Assembly: GCF_001426545.1 (NCBI RefSeq) | Contig: NZ_LMEZ01000011.1 | Coordinates: 38,395-102,394 of the forward strand | Length of the DNA stretch: 64,000 nucleotides | Source: Mycobacterium sp. Root135 | Lineage (GTDB): Bacteria > Actinomycetota > Actinomycetes > Mycobacteriales > Mycobacteriaceae | Direction of reading: 5' to 3' | In this document: positions 24,581 to 33,679 of the stretch, one piece after another | Layout: each line of letters opens with the position of its first letter | Position numbering within the stretch: position 1 is the stretch's first letter | Notes under the pieces: model-generated | Database searches by the model: none | What the model was told of the DNA's origin: nothing | The model's input: the letters and a program-made list of their open reading frames with translations, nothing else | Translations under genes and position numbers: made by a program

Positions 24581-25759
24581 TCATCGGGTGACGTCTGCCT
24601 GGTAGAGCCAGTCGAATCGCTCAGTGAGCATGTGAGGCCGTAGTTTGGCGGCGAGTTGCAGCGGCCGGTAGTGCAGGGTGCTGCCGTGGTGGAATCGGGT
24701 GGCGTTGCGACGGCTTTCGGCTTGGACCTTGCTGGTGCGCGGTAGCCGTCGTCGGGTGTAATCGGCGAGGGCCTCGGCTGGGTCGTCGTGACGATCGAGC
24801 TGCTCGGCCAGTACCCAGCCGTCTTCGATGGCCATGGATGCGCCCTGGGCTTGGAAGGGCAGCATGGGGTGGCAGGCGTCGCCGAGCAGTGCGACGCGTC
24901 CGTCGCTCCATCGTGGCAGAGGTGCCCGGTCGAACAGTGCCCAGCGGTAGTGGGCGTCGGCGCGGTCGACGAGGGTGGTGATGGTGGGGTGCCATCCGCG
25001 GAAGTCGGCGAGCGCTTCCTCGCGGGTCCCTTGCTGGGTCCAGGATTCGTCGGCCCACTTGGTGTGTTCCACGACGCCGACCAGGTTGGCGTAGGTGCCG
25101 GAGCGTACGCGATAGGTCACTGCGTGGCGTTTGTCGCCCACCCACACGCACGCCGTGGGTGGCGGTGCCAGATCGCCGAGCCGGTCGATGGGTACCAGGA
25201 CCCGCCAGGCCACGTTGCCGGTGAAGCGGGGTGCTTCCTGACCGAGCATCTGGGTGCGTACTGCGGAGTGGATGCCGTCGGCCCCGATTAACACCTCGGC
25301 GGTGAGCTCTTCTCCGTCGCCGAGGGTCACCGTGACGGTGCGCTCGTCCTGCCGGTAGGACTCCACATGTGAGCTGGTACGGACGGTGACACCGGGTACC
25401 GGTCGCGCCAGTGCGGCGATGAGGTCGTAGCGCACGATGTGCAAGTACGGTGCGCCCCAGCGTGTTTCGGCGGCATCTTGAAGGTCGACGCGGAAGATGC
25501 GTTTTCCGGTGCGCCCGTAGCGCATCTCCAGTGCCTCGGGGCGGAAGGCAGTCTCGGCCAGGTCGTCGTAGAGGCCGAGCGCGCGGAGGACCTTGACGCT
25601 GTTGGGGGCGAGCTGGATGCCGGCGCCGACCTCTCCGATCTGACTGGCGCGTTCCAGGACGGTGACCTGCCAGCCGCGCGCCGCCAGGCCGCGCGCGGCG
25701 GTGAGGCCGCCGATGCCGCCGCCGGCGATGATCGCAGTCTTGCCGCGGGCGGTGCTCAT
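24581..25759 (-). CDS. FAD-dependent aromatic hydroxylase (salicylate/3-hydroxybenzoate hydroxylase type)
   Basis: A 392-residue group-A flavoprotein monooxygenase. The GxGxxG motif is in AIIAGGGIGGLTAARGL, the EVGAGIQLAPNS block follows, then GADGIHS and the GDACHPMLPFQAQGA motif. This pattern is typical of salicylate 1-monooxygenase and 3-hydroxybenzoate 6-hydroxylase, which use NADH and O2 to hydroxylate a phenolic ring. The start ATG overlaps the stop of the small upstream gene (ATGA), so it is translated as part of a five-gene operon starting with the acyl-CoA synthetase. The specific phenol is unknown. Confidence 0.9.
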   Translation of the reverse strand: MSTARGKTAIIAGGGIGGLTAARGLAARGWQVTVLERASQIGEVGAGIQLAPNSVKVLRALGLYDDLAETAFRPEALEMRYGRTGKRIFRVDLQDAAETRWGAPYLHIVRYDLIAALARPVPGVTVRTSSHVESYRQDERTVTVTLGDGEELTAEVLIGADGIHSAVRTQMLGQEAPRFTGNVAWRVLVPIDRLGDLAPPPTACVWVGDKRHAVTYRVRSGTYANLVGVVEHTKWADESWTQQGTREEALADFRGWHPTITTLVDRADAHYRWALFDRAPLPRWSDGRVALLGDACHPMLPFQAQGASMAIEDGWVLAEQLDRHDDPAEALADYTRRRLPRTSKVQAESRRNATRFHHGSTLHYRPLQLAAKLRPHMLTERFDWLYQADVTR

Positions 25760-25956
25760 GACGCGGTGATCATCGTGCGCTGGCTGCCCAGATCGATGCC
25801 GCGGTCGTCCGTGGTGACTTCGGCGGTGACGACGTCTCCGGGTCTGATCATGTCGCCGTTGACTCGCAGCCGCAGCCGCTGGTGTCGACGGGCGCGGCGC
25901 CGTTGCCGCTTTGGTCCCATCACCCCGTCGGCGGTCCGCAAGATCGTGATGGTCAT
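25756..25956 (-). CDS. Small basic protein embedded in aromatic operon
   Basis: A 66-residue frame that overlaps the VOC gene upstream and the hydroxylase gene downstream by four bases each (ATGA at both ends), which argues for real translation. It has a basic stretch KRQRRRARRHQRLRLRV followed by NGDMIRPGDVVTAEVTTDDR. The IRPGDVVTAEV part faintly recalls the C-terminus of fumarylacetoacetase-fold proteins, and the second module (37877-38743) has a full-length member at the comparable place. It may therefore be a remnant of such a gene. I do not recognise it with confidence. Confidence 0.5.
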   Translation of the reverse strand: MTITILRTADGVMGPKRQRRRARRHQRLRLRVNGDMIRPGDVVTAEVTTDDRGIDLGSQRTMITAS

Positions 25957-27089
25957 GATCGGCCTGCTTTCATCAGCCCGCGCAGCCGCCGCACGGTGAA
26001 TTCGTTGTCCTCGCAGAGTGCTTGGGCGATGTAGCGCAGTTCGTCTCGCAGTGAGCGCGGGTTGGTGCCCAGGAAGTCCGCGGTCGCCGGTGGGCCCCAT
26101 TGAGCGAGGCCGGAGGCGGTGAACTCGGCCCATCCGGGATCCAGGGTGTTGTCGAACATGTCGCCGTCGGCGAAGTGTTCGACCATGAAGCCGTCGGGGT
26201 CGCGCCAGTAGTCGAAGATCTGGCTGCCTTGCACGTGGCGTCCGATGCCCCAGGAACGGTGATAGCCGTTGTCCTTGAGGTATTCGCCGCCGGCGGCCAG
26301 GGCATCGAGGTCGCACACCTGGTACGCGGAGTGGACGTAGCGGTTGACGGGTCCTAGGGCTAGGGCCAGGGTGTGGTGATCGGTGGGGGTGGTGCCGCGG
26401 TCGCAGCGGATGAAGCTCATCACCGGGCCGCGGTCCCGTTGGTCGGGGTAGTACTGAAAGTCGCTGACGATGAGGCCGAGGTGGTCGAGGTACCAGTTGA
26501 GCGTCGTGAGGTAGGTGGTGGTTTGCAGGACGACGTGCCCGAGGCGCTGGACGGTGGTGGGTTCGCGCGGTGGGCGTTGGGTGGTGTTGACCCGCTGCAG
26601 TTGGTGGTCCCAGTTGAACACCTGGGGGCTTTGTTGGGGGAGCTTGTCCAGTGGCTGCAGGCCGGCGACCACCCGGACCCGTACCCCGCTGGGGTCGGTC
26701 AGCTCGACGGCGAGGCCGCCGAGGGTGTCGGGCAGCGCCCTTGCGGTGCGGCCGGTGGCCCGCGCCAGGCGCAGCACGTCGGCATCGTCCTGAGCGGCGA
26801 AAGCTACTGCAGTGAAGCGGGTGTGGGGTCCGCGACGCAGGATGACGCAGGGCGCGCCGGGATCGGCACCGCGCAGGTGCAGCTCGTCGGGGGTGCGCAG
26901 CGTGGTCGCAAATCCGAAGGCGTGGGCGAACAGTTCGGCTCTGTCGAGGTCGGGCTTCTCGAATTCCAGCCAGGCGATGTCGTAGACCTTGATGATGGGG
27001 TTCGTGCAGCGGCCGGGGTGTTCACCCTTGCGGGCGCCCTGCTCGCTGTGCAGGTCCTGATGGGCGTCTTTCACGGCGTGGTCTTTCAT
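25953..27089 (-). CDS. VOC-family extradiol dioxygenase
   Basis: A 378-residue two-domain glyoxalase/extradiol-dioxygenase-fold protein. The metal triad of type-I extradiol enzymes is visible: His in LGHVVLQT, His in NRYVHSAYQVCD and Glu in FMVEHFADGD. It should cleave a catechol-type ring next to the hydroxyl groups using Fe(II) or Mn(II). AGGAG 7 bases before ATG 27089 sets the start. It lies between two flavin hydroxylases that could produce its catecholic substrate. Confidence 0.87.
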   Translation of the reverse strand: MKDHAVKDAHQDLHSEQGARKGEHPGRCTNPIIKVYDIAWLEFEKPDLDRAELFAHAFGFATTLRTPDELHLRGADPGAPCVILRRGPHTRFTAVAFAAQDDADVLRLARATGRTARALPDTLGGLAVELTDPSGVRVRVVAGLQPLDKLPQQSPQVFNWDHQLQRVNTTQRPPREPTTVQRLGHVVLQTTTYLTTLNWYLDHLGLIVSDFQYYPDQRDRGPVMSFIRCDRGTTPTDHHTLALALGPVNRYVHSAYQVCDLDALAAGGEYLKDNGYHRSWGIGRHVQGSQIFDYWRDPDGFMVEHFADGDMFDNTLDPGWAEFTASGLAQWGPPATADFLGTNPRSLRDELRYIAQALCEDNEFTVRRLRGLMKAGRS

Positions 27090-27128
27090 GCAGTCGTCTC
27101 CTGTGGGGCTCTCGGGGGCGCGACGGTG

Positions 27129-28880
27129 TTAGGCGCCGCGGACGGTGTCGATGAGGCGCAGCGGATCCTGTGGTGCCTTGTCGGCACGCCAGGCGACGTG
27201 CTGGTCGGGGCGGATCAGGACGAGGTCGCGTTCATAGAGTCGGTGGGCGTGCTCGTCACGCACGTCGACGACGGTCAGTGGGACGCCACGCTGGTGTGCC
27301 GCGTCGGTCAGCGCGGTGGTGTCGGTGTCGGTGAAGCGCAGCAGTGTGAAACCGCAGCCGAACAGGTCAAACAGGGCGCGGCCATCGGCGAGGTAGACAC
27401 TCGGTGGGCGCGATCCGGGCCAGGTGGTCGGGGTGTAGGCGTCGCGGGTTTGTGGGGGCGGGTATCCGGGTTCTGTGGCCACGATGGGGGAGTGGTCGTA
27501 GCGGTAGCCCAGCTCGATGCCCAGGGCTTCGTTCTCCAGGTTGCCCAGATCGGCGATCTCGCGGCCAAGGCGGCGGCGGGCGCGTTCGCCGTTCCATCCT
27601 TCGCTGTGGATGGTCTTGCGGAAGGCGGCCTTGATGGCCAACCGGACCAAGCTGTGGCGTTCGGCGGCGGCCTTGTTGCGCTGTGCCACCGTACGCCGTT
27701 CGGTTTCGTAGGCCTGCAACAGTTTTGGACCGCCCCAGCCGTGGATGAGGGCAGCCAGCGCCCAGCCCAGCCCGACCGCGTCGCCGACGCCGGTGTTCAT
27801 GCCGTACCCGCCGGTCGGGGGGACTTGGTGTACGGCGTCACCGGCAAGCCACACCCGCCCGATGCCGTATCGGCGGGCCAGGGCTAGTCGGGGCGTCCAC
27901 TCGTTGGCCACCAGGATGGTGCAGTCGAAGCGTCGGCCAAGGTGGCGGTAGAGGAATTCCTTCGGGTCGATGGCGGCGGCGTCCTCACCGACGCCCAGCG
28001 GGCAGTGGAAGGTCCACGAGTCGAGGTCGTTCTGGGAGATCAACGTCCACCCCTGCGGGGATTGGGCGTGCCAAATTCTGGCGAAACGTTGGCGCAGGTC
28101 TTGGTCGGTGCTGGTGAAGTGCACCATGAAGAAGCGCCCGTCGGCGGGCCGTTCGCGGTTGGCCGCCCAGGCGTGGCCGAGCATCGAGGCCACTCGGCGC
28201 AGACCGAGGTGCTCGATCGTCAGCCGCCGCAGGTCGGTGGAATCGACGTCGATGCACAAGGCCTTGCGGACGGTGCTGGCGGCGCCGTCACAACCGACCA
28301 GGTAGTCGGCCGTGACGCGGCGGGTCTGGCCGCTGTCCTTAGAGCGCAGTGTGGCGCTTACGCCGGAGTCATCGTGGGTGAAAGTGTCGACTTGCCAGCC
28401 ATATTGGACGGTGACGTGTTCGTCGAGCGTTTCGTGCAACTCCCTGAGTGCTGGTTCGAGCAGGATCTGGGACACCCGCATGCTCGGTTCCAGCGGTAGG
28501 GTGCCGTCGTTGCGGGACCGGATGAGTGCGGCGGTGTCCTCGACGCTGGGGTAGGTGAACCGGGTCAGCTCCCAGCGGTCCAGACGCGTGACCCAGCTGA
28601 CCACCATCGGGTGATCGGCGGGTACTGCGATCTTGCGGAGGTGATCGGCGATGCCCAGGCGGCGGAACAGCTCCATGCTGCGTCCGTTGGTGATGTCCAT
28701 CTTGGGGTGGCGGGTGGTGGTGGTGTTGCGTTCCACCAGAAGCGCTTTGACGCCGTGTCGTTCCAATTCCAAGGCCAGTATCAAGCCGACGGGTCCGGCG
28801 CCGGCGATGAGCACCGGGACGTGCTCGGCCGCGTCGGGGCCAGGGTGGCCGGTCGCCTCGGCACTGGCCTCCGCGCTCAC
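27129..28880 (-). CDS. FAD-dependent phenol hydroxylase (PHBH/MhpA type)
   Basis: A 583-residue flavoprotein monooxygenase with the FAD motif VLIAGAGPVGLILALELERH, the YLVGCDGAAS motif and GDAVHQVPPTGGYGMNTGVG. It has an additional thioredoxin-like C-terminal domain, as in phenol 2-monooxygenase and MhpA relatives. GTG 28880 is chosen because it overlaps the synthetase stop (GTGA) and leaves the FAD motif about 20 residues in. It hydroxylates an aromatic substrate with NAD(P)H. Together with the second hydroxylase and the VOC dioxygenase it forms a ring-hydroxylation and cleavage set. Confidence 0.9.
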   Translation of the reverse strand: MSAEASAEATGHPGPDAAEHVPVLIAGAGPVGLILALELERHGVKALLVERNTTTTRHPKMDITNGRSMELFRRLGIADHLRKIAVPADHPMVVSWVTRLDRWELTRFTYPSVEDTAALIRSRNDGTLPLEPSMRVSQILLEPALRELHETLDEHVTVQYGWQVDTFTHDDSGVSATLRSKDSGQTRRVTADYLVGCDGAASTVRKALCIDVDSTDLRRLTIEHLGLRRVASMLGHAWAANRERPADGRFFMVHFTSTDQDLRQRFARIWHAQSPQGWTLISQNDLDSWTFHCPLGVGEDAAAIDPKEFLYRHLGRRFDCTILVANEWTPRLALARRYGIGRVWLAGDAVHQVPPTGGYGMNTGVGDAVGLGWALAALIHGWGGPKLLQAYETERRTVAQRNKAAAERHSLVRLAIKAAFRKTIHSEGWNGERARRRLGREIADLGNLENEALGIELGYRYDHSPIVATEPGYPPPQTRDAYTPTTWPGSRPPSVYLADGRALFDLFGCGFTLLRFTDTDTTALTDAAHQRGVPLTVVDVRDEHAHRLYERDLVLIRPDQHVAWRADKAPQDPLRLIDTVRGA

Positions 28881-30481
28881 GAGGTGACCCCGTCGTAGAG
28901 GGCAGTGATGCGGTTGGCGTACTTCTGGGCGATGGGCTTGCGTTTGAGCTTCATCGTCGGCGTCAGCTCGTCGGAGTCGGGAAGCCATTCGTCGGTGAGG
29001 ACGTCGTAGCGCTTGATCTGCTCCACCCGCGACAGTCGGCCGTTCGCGCGTGCCACCGCGTCGGCGATGTGCATTGATAGGTCGTCGCCCCTGGGCAGCG
29101 CGGCCGCGGCGGCGGTGTCGGCCACGATGAGGGCGACGTTGAACGGGCGCCCGTCGCCGATGACGCAGGCCTGACCGATGAGTGGGCTGCTCTCCTTGAG
29201 CCGCGCCTCGATGTTGCTGGGCGACATGTTCTTTCCCGCGGCATTGATGATCAGTTCCTTCTTGCGGTCGACGATGCGCAGCGCCCCGTCCTGCCCGAGG
29301 GTGGCGATGTCGCCGGTGTGTAGCCAGCCCTGCGCGTCGATCGTCTCGGCGGTGGCGTCGGGTTGGTTGCGGTAGCCGGCCATGACCATCGGTCCGCGCA
29401 CCAGTAGTTCACCGTCGTCGGTGAAACCGATCTCGGTGCACGGTAGCGGCGGTCCGACGGCGTCGGCGGCGCCGCCATGGCCGGTGGGGATCGAGACGAT
29501 GCCGGTGGTCTCGGACATGCCGTAGAGCTGGTGGAGCGGAACGCCGATCGCGGTGAAGAAGTCGATCACCGCGGGCGGGCAGGGCGCGGCACCGGTCAGC
29601 GCGGTGCGCAGCCGGTCGAAGCCCAGCATCTGCCGTAACGCACCAGGATCGGTCCCGCCGCCGTCGACGGCGCCGGCGATCGCCGATCGCAGCTTCTCCC
29701 ACAACCGGGGCGGGGAGAAGAACACGGTGGGCCGCACCCGGGGGATCAAATCCATGATCGTCGAGTAGTCAGGACAACACACCACCGATGAGCCGACGGT
29801 CATCGGAATGTAGTGCGTGCTGGCCCGTTCGGCGATGTGGGCCATCGGCAGGGCGGAGATGGCGCGGTCCTCGGGACACGCCTCGATCAGCGTGGTCACC
29901 TCGCGGGCCATGGTCAGGATGTTGGCGTGGGTCAGCTCCACCCCCTTGGGAGGGCCGGTGGTGCCCGAGGTGTAGATCAAAGTGGCCACATCGTCGCCAT
30001 CGACTGGCTCAGGATGCTCGATCGGATCGTGCTCGAGCAGGTCGTGCCACGACGGGGTACCGACGACGATGACGTGATCCACTCCAGATGCGGTCTGCTC
30101 CAAGCCGGCCTGCAACCGTGCGAGCAGCGCGGGTTCGGTGATCACGATCCGACACCCGGCGTCGCCGATCACGTGCGCAAACTGCTCGGGCGCGGAGGTG
30201 TTGTACATCGAGAACGGGATCGCACCCAGCAGCAGCGCTGCTGCATCGGCGAGATGAAATTCCGGCCGGTTGCTCAGTAACAGACCCAGCGTTTGCCCAC
30301 GGCGTAATCCTGCCGCGCCCAACCCTCCCGCGACCCGGCTCGCGTCCTGCGAGTACTGGCTCCAGGTCAGGGTTACCGCCATGTCGGCGGTCAGGATGGC
30401 CGGTGCATCACCGCGGCGACGCGCGGTGTCGAGGAAGGCCTGCGCCAGCGTCGTGGTCTCAGTGCTCAACGCGGCATCCAT
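28877..30481 (-). CDS. Acyl-CoA synthetase (FadD-like, long-chain AMP-ligase type)
   Basis: A 534-residue ANL-family adenylate-forming enzyme. The P-loop is YTSGTTGPPKG, the A5 motif YGMSETTG and the A7 motif WLHTGDIA; DRKKELIINAAGKNMSP corresponds to the hinge. The C-terminal KLKRKPI contains the likely catalytic Lys. AGGAGG just before ATG 30481 decides the start over an in-frame ATG 21 bases upstream. It activates a carboxylic acid, either a side chain or ring-cleavage product, to its CoA ester. It is the first gene of the aromatic operon and divergent from an esterase-like gene, with a palindrome between them. Confidence 0.9.
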   Translation of the reverse strand: MDAALSTETTTLAQAFLDTARRRGDAPAILTADMAVTLTWSQYSQDASRVAGGLGAAGLRRGQTLGLLLSNRPEFHLADAAALLLGAIPFSMYNTSAPEQFAHVIGDAGCRIVITEPALLARLQAGLEQTASGVDHVIVVGTPSWHDLLEHDPIEHPEPVDGDDVATLIYTSGTTGPPKGVELTHANILTMAREVTTLIEACPEDRAISALPMAHIAERASTHYIPMTVGSSVVCCPDYSTIMDLIPRVRPTVFFSPPRLWEKLRSAIAGAVDGGGTDPGALRQMLGFDRLRTALTGAAPCPPAVIDFFTAIGVPLHQLYGMSETTGIVSIPTGHGGAADAVGPPLPCTEIGFTDDGELLVRGPMVMAGYRNQPDATAETIDAQGWLHTGDIATLGQDGALRIVDRKKELIINAAGKNMSPSNIEARLKESSPLIGQACVIGDGRPFNVALIVADTAAAAALPRGDDLSMHIADAVARANGRLSRVEQIKRYDVLTDEWLPDSDELTPTMKLKRKPIAQKYANRITALYDGVTS

Positions 30482-30567
30482 GGCCGGCCTCCTGGCTTTC
30501 AAGACTGCGGAAAGTGTCGTGGCGAATCGGCCACAGATGCCAACCGTAAAGGTGACCCGTGTTGCAT

Positions 30568-30585
30568 GTCAATATGTTAATTGAC
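30568..30585. promoter_or_regulatory. Palindrome GTCAAT-N6-ATTGAC in divergent promoter
   Basis: GTCAATATGTTAATTGAC is a perfect 6-bp inverted repeat with a 6-base spacer. It lies in the AT-rich region between the synthetase operon (-) and the hydrolase gene (+), so it could control both. The TetR gene at 31587-32279 is the closest candidate ligand. Confidence 0.6.
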
Positions 30586-30795
30586 AACAGGCAATTTAGT
30601 CGCTTACGGTCGGGAACCGGGTGGGCGAGGAGGTGACGACGGTGGCCGATGGGACGAAAGAACTTGTTGGGCGTCGAGAACCCTGGCGGTCATAGCCCTG
30701 TGCCACAACGATTTTCGTCGACCGCGCAGGTCGCCGCACGGCACCGAACTCGCCGTCCCGCATCGAGCAATTCCCTCCAACGAACGGACTCCCGT

Positions 30796-31515
30796 ATGAC
30801 CGCACAACGGCCCACCCTTGTCTTCGTCCACGGCGCATGGCACGGGCCCTGGTGCTGGGACCGGCTCCGCGCGGAGCTCGGCGAGTTCACCTCGACCGCG
30901 GTGTCGCTTCCGTCCTCCGGGCCCGATCCGAGCGCACTGGGCGACTTCTCCGACGATGTCGCCGCGATTCGCGCGGCCGTCTCAGCCGTAGATGGTCCCG
31001 CGGTCGTGGTCGCCCACTCCTACGGAGGAGCGCCCGTAACCGAGGCTGCTTGTGGCCTAGAGAACGTCGCCGGCGTGATCTACATTGCCGCGTTCGTCTT
31101 GGACGTCGGCCAGCCCGCAGCGGCGGTGGCGGCCGGCGGGGGCGTTCCGGAGTGGTGGGACCTGCACTTCGACGAGGGGTATGCGGATGCGTTGCGGGGA
31201 GAAGAGGTCTTCTTCGGTGACCTCCCCGCCGCCGACGCCGCCAACTATGCCGCGCAACTGACTCACCAGAGCCTCGCCTCCGGCGCCGCCCCCCTGACCG
31301 ACGCGGTCTGGGAGTACGTTCCGACGAGCTACGTCATATGCGAGTTCGACGCCACCACGCCGCCCGCGGCGCAAGACGAAATGGCGCAGCGGACCGGGCG
31401 CGTGCACCACCTCGCGACCGGGCACTCGCCGTTCCTGTCCCAGCCCGCTGAACTCGCCGCGCTGATCCGCGCGGATGTAGCCGACTTCGCAGAAACCCTC
31501 ATCGTCGACTCCTGA
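30796..31515 (+). CDS. Alpha/beta hydrolase of the methylesterase/hydroxynitrile lyase type
   Basis: A 239-residue protein starting FVHGAWHGPWCWDRLRAEL, with nucleophile Ser in VVVAHSYGGAPVT, acid Asp in CEFDATTPP and catalytic His in HLATGHSPFLSQP. This architecture is that of plant salicylate-methylesterase-like enzymes and their bacterial relatives. ATG 30796 has only a weak ribosome site. It is divergent from the aromatic operon and may release the aromatic acid from an ester. A paralogue sits at 32924-33646, at the equivalent end of the second aromatic module. Confidence 0.85.
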   Translation: MTAQRPTLVFVHGAWHGPWCWDRLRAELGEFTSTAVSLPSSGPDPSALGDFSDDVAAIRAAVSAVDGPAVVVAHSYGGAPVTEAACGLENVAGVIYIAAFVLDVGQPAAAVAAGGGVPEWWDLHFDEGYADALRGEEVFFGDLPAADAANYAAQLTHQSLASGAAPLTDAVWEYVPTSYVICEFDATTPPAAQDEMAQRTGRVHHLATGHSPFLSQPAELAALIRADVADFAETLIVDS

Positions 31516-31586
31516 CCAACGTCCGGGACGGCCGCGAGTGATGACGAGTCCGGTGACGCCGATGAATCGGCGGTGTGTCAGAGGTT

Positions 31587-32279
31587 TCAGCGGCGGCCCT
31601 CGGTCGGCGGTAGACGCAAACCCTCTATGAGCATCGTGGAGACGAGCTCGGCGTGTTCTGCGATGCTGACGTCGTCGGCTGCCGCTGGCGAGCCCAGTGA
31701 CTTGGCGAGTGCGGCGAGGGTGAACGGCGCCGCTCCACCGGCAGTGGCAAGGAAGAAGAACGTGGCATGCGGGACACGCCGAATGGTTCCGTCGTCGGCC
31801 AGGTGGGCTAGCAGGCGGGCGATCTGGCTCTGCGAGGGTGCGATGTAGCGCGTGACGATGTAGTCAAGTCGTTCAGTGGATTGCCGCCCTTCGGAATTCA
31901 TCAGGGCCAGCAATTCGGGACGATCGTGGGAGTAGATGAGGAACTGGCGCACCGCCAGGCGTAACTGTTCCAGCGGTTCGGCGATCGTAGGGTCGAAGAT
32001 GCCTTGCATGTAGGCGACCAGGCCGCCGAACCCAAAGTCGACCGCCGCCCGCCAAAGCCCTTCCTTGGTGCCGAAGCGCTGATACAAGAGGTTGTGACTG
32101 ACGCCCAACTCGCGGTTGATGGTCCGCAGGGACGCGCCGTCATAGCCGAGCAGGGCGAACTGCTTGAGGGCCACGGCTAGAATCGTGTCTTCAGGGACGG
32201 CGGCGGAGGCCTTGGGTCGGCCGCGTCGGCGGTTGTGTATCTCGTCGCTCGCGGTGGTCACGTGCTCATTATGTACCAC
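31587..32279 (-). CDS. TetR-family regulator (paralogue of 17246-17962)
   Basis: A 230-residue TetR regulator with basic RRRGRPKAS, then the HTH FALLGYDGASLRTINREL and VSHNLLYQRFGTKEGLW. Most of the ligand domain is also shared with the protein at 17246-17962, so the two derive from one duplication. The start is GTG 32279 with no obvious Shine-Dalgarno; translation may be leaderless. It stands between the two aromatic modules and probably regulates the operon to its left through the palindrome at 30568-30585. This is inference. Confidence 0.88.
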   Translation of the reverse strand: MVHNEHVTTASDEIHNRRRGRPKASAAVPEDTILAVALKQFALLGYDGASLRTINRELGVSHNLLYQRFGTKEGLWRAAVDFGFGGLVAYMQGIFDPTIAEPLEQLRLAVRQFLIYSHDRPELLALMNSEGRQSTERLDYIVTRYIAPSQSQIARLLAHLADDGTIRRVPHATFFFLATAGGAAPFTLAALAKSLGSPAAADDVSIAEHAELVSTMLIEGLRLPPTEGRR

Positions 32280-32923
32280 ACTGACAATTTTTATATTGCT
32301 CAGCGTCCATTTGGCTGGCGGAGCGCCCCAAGGTCTCGAGTCACCTCCCGACCCGTCAGCCGCAGCGAGAGCGACCGGACCATCGCAGATCTAGACCGCT
32401 TCGTTTACGACCGCTCAACCGAGTGACACCAGCACCTCGCCTTTGCTGCCGGGCTGCATTCGTGCGTGGGGCAGATCTTGGCGCGTCAATCTGCGGACAC
32501 GATCGTGACTGCGGTGACGGAGCGTTGCAAGCGGATCGAGCTCGAAAACGAGCCCGCGTACAACGGCATTCAGCATGCACGGCAATGGAAGACGACGAAC
32601 CTGCAACTGACGTTCTAGGAGCGTGCGCGGCGCACGGACTGGGCTGTAACGCTTTTGGGGTGAGCGGTCGGAGTCACCAGTTTCCTTGCGGCTTCGAGGA
32701 GGTTCCGCCGGTAGAAGGCGCGAGAGCGGGAAGCTGCCTCCGACGCAGCCGTCGTATTCGCGTGGTCTTGCAGTGCCACGGGTTCCGCTCTTCAAGGCAA
32801 GCGAACGGCCATCCGTCCCGCTCGAGAACCTGCGCTTCCACGCCGATTACCGGCGGCGACCGTACGTGTCACCGTTGGCGTTCGACACGCTGAGGAGTCA
32901 CAACCTCGAAGAAAGTCGTCCCG
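32280..32923. other. 644-base region with no recognised gene
   Basis: Only the conserved TetR upstream element (32292-32312) is assigned. A plus-strand stretch at about 32454-32620 reads without stops as LHSCVGQILARQSADTIVTA and beyond, but it matches nothing I know. The rest looks non-coding or degraded. Confidence 0.5.
32292..32312 (-). promoter_or_regulatory. Conserved element before TetR gene, copy 2
   Basis: On the minus strand this reads AAATGGACGC-TG-AGCAATATA, 19 of 21 bases like the copy at 17222-17242. It lies about 13 bases from the TetR start codon. Confidence 0.6.
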
Positions 32924-33646
32924 TCAGGTTCCAGAGGTTGAGGCCTGCCCCAGAATCGACTCCAGCAGATCAGCGAACGCACCTGTTTGCGACAGAAACG
33001 GTGAATGGCCGCTCTGTATGCGACGTGTGGATCCGCAGTTGGCGGCCATGCCCTCCTGAGCGATGCTCGGCAGTGCGTTGTCCAGGTCGCACACCACGTA
33101 GGTGGACGGGATCGTGTGATATGCCGCCTGCGTGAGCGCGTCCTCGTACGCGCGTTTGCTGTGGGGTCTCAGCTGGGCTACCAGGTCAGCGGCCTGGGCG
33201 GCCGGGATGTCGGAGTAGAAGACGGTTTCTGGCGACGCTGGCGTTATCGTGTCGCCTCCGTCGACCCACCACGGCGGGACGTTGCCATCAAAGGCGCCGA
33301 GGAGCGACGTCCCGACGTCGAGAACGAACGCGGCCACGTAGACGATGTGCCGAACCTCGTCGGTAGAACCAACCAGCCCTTGCGTCACAGGAACGCCACC
33401 GTAGGAGTGGGCCACGACGACTACGGGACCACCAATGTCCTGGACCGCGCGTCGGACACAGTCGGCGTCGTCGAAGACACCTGTGCTGAGCGTCGAATGA
33501 TTCGTCGTGGTGGGCAAATCGACGGCGGCGGTTCGAAATCCCCGGTGCTCCAGGATCGTGCGGAGCGGCCCCCAGCACCAGGAGCCGTGCCACGCGCCGT
33601 GAACGAAGAGCAGGGTGGGGAAGCTGTAGTGATTCGTGCAGGACAT
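32924..33646 (-). CDS. Alpha/beta hydrolase of the methylesterase/hydroxynitrile lyase type
   Basis: A 240-residue paralogue of the protein at 30796-31515, with LLFVHGAWHGSWCWGPLRTI, VVVAHSYGGVPVTQ, VVCDLDNALPS and IQSGHSPFLSQTG carrying the Ser, Asp and His of the triad. AAGGAG 7 bases before ATG 33646 defines the start. It follows the flavin hydroxylase gene with a 33-base gap, so the two are probably one transcript. Ester hydrolysis or C-C cleavage of an aromatic pathway intermediate is likely; the precise reaction is not known. Confidence 0.85.
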   Translation of the reverse strand: MSCTNHYSFPTLLFVHGAWHGSWCWGPLRTILEHRGFRTAAVDLPTTTNHSTLSTGVFDDADCVRRAVQDIGGPVVVVAHSYGGVPVTQGLVGSTDEVRHIVYVAAFVLDVGTSLLGAFDGNVPPWWVDGGDTITPASPETVFYSDIPAAQAADLVAQLRPHSKRAYEDALTQAAYHTIPSTYVVCDLDNALPSIAQEGMAANCGSTRRIQSGHSPFLSQTGAFADLLESILGQASTSGT

Positions 33647-33679
33647 CGACGACTCCTTGCAAGGGACGGGCAAGCGCTG

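Noticed and set aside
26373..27887. Long plus-strand frame (504 codons) opposite the VOC and hydroxylase genes
   Set aside because: Both minus-strand genes show full motif sets. The plus frame crosses the boundary between them and has low-complexity composition.
30796..33646. Cofactor-free quinolone dioxygenases (AqdC/HOD type) for the two small alpha/beta hydrolases
   Set aside because: The motif order and the Ser/Asp/His triad context fit methylesterase/hydroxynitrile-lyase-like enzymes better, and no quinolone-pathway partner is recognisable.
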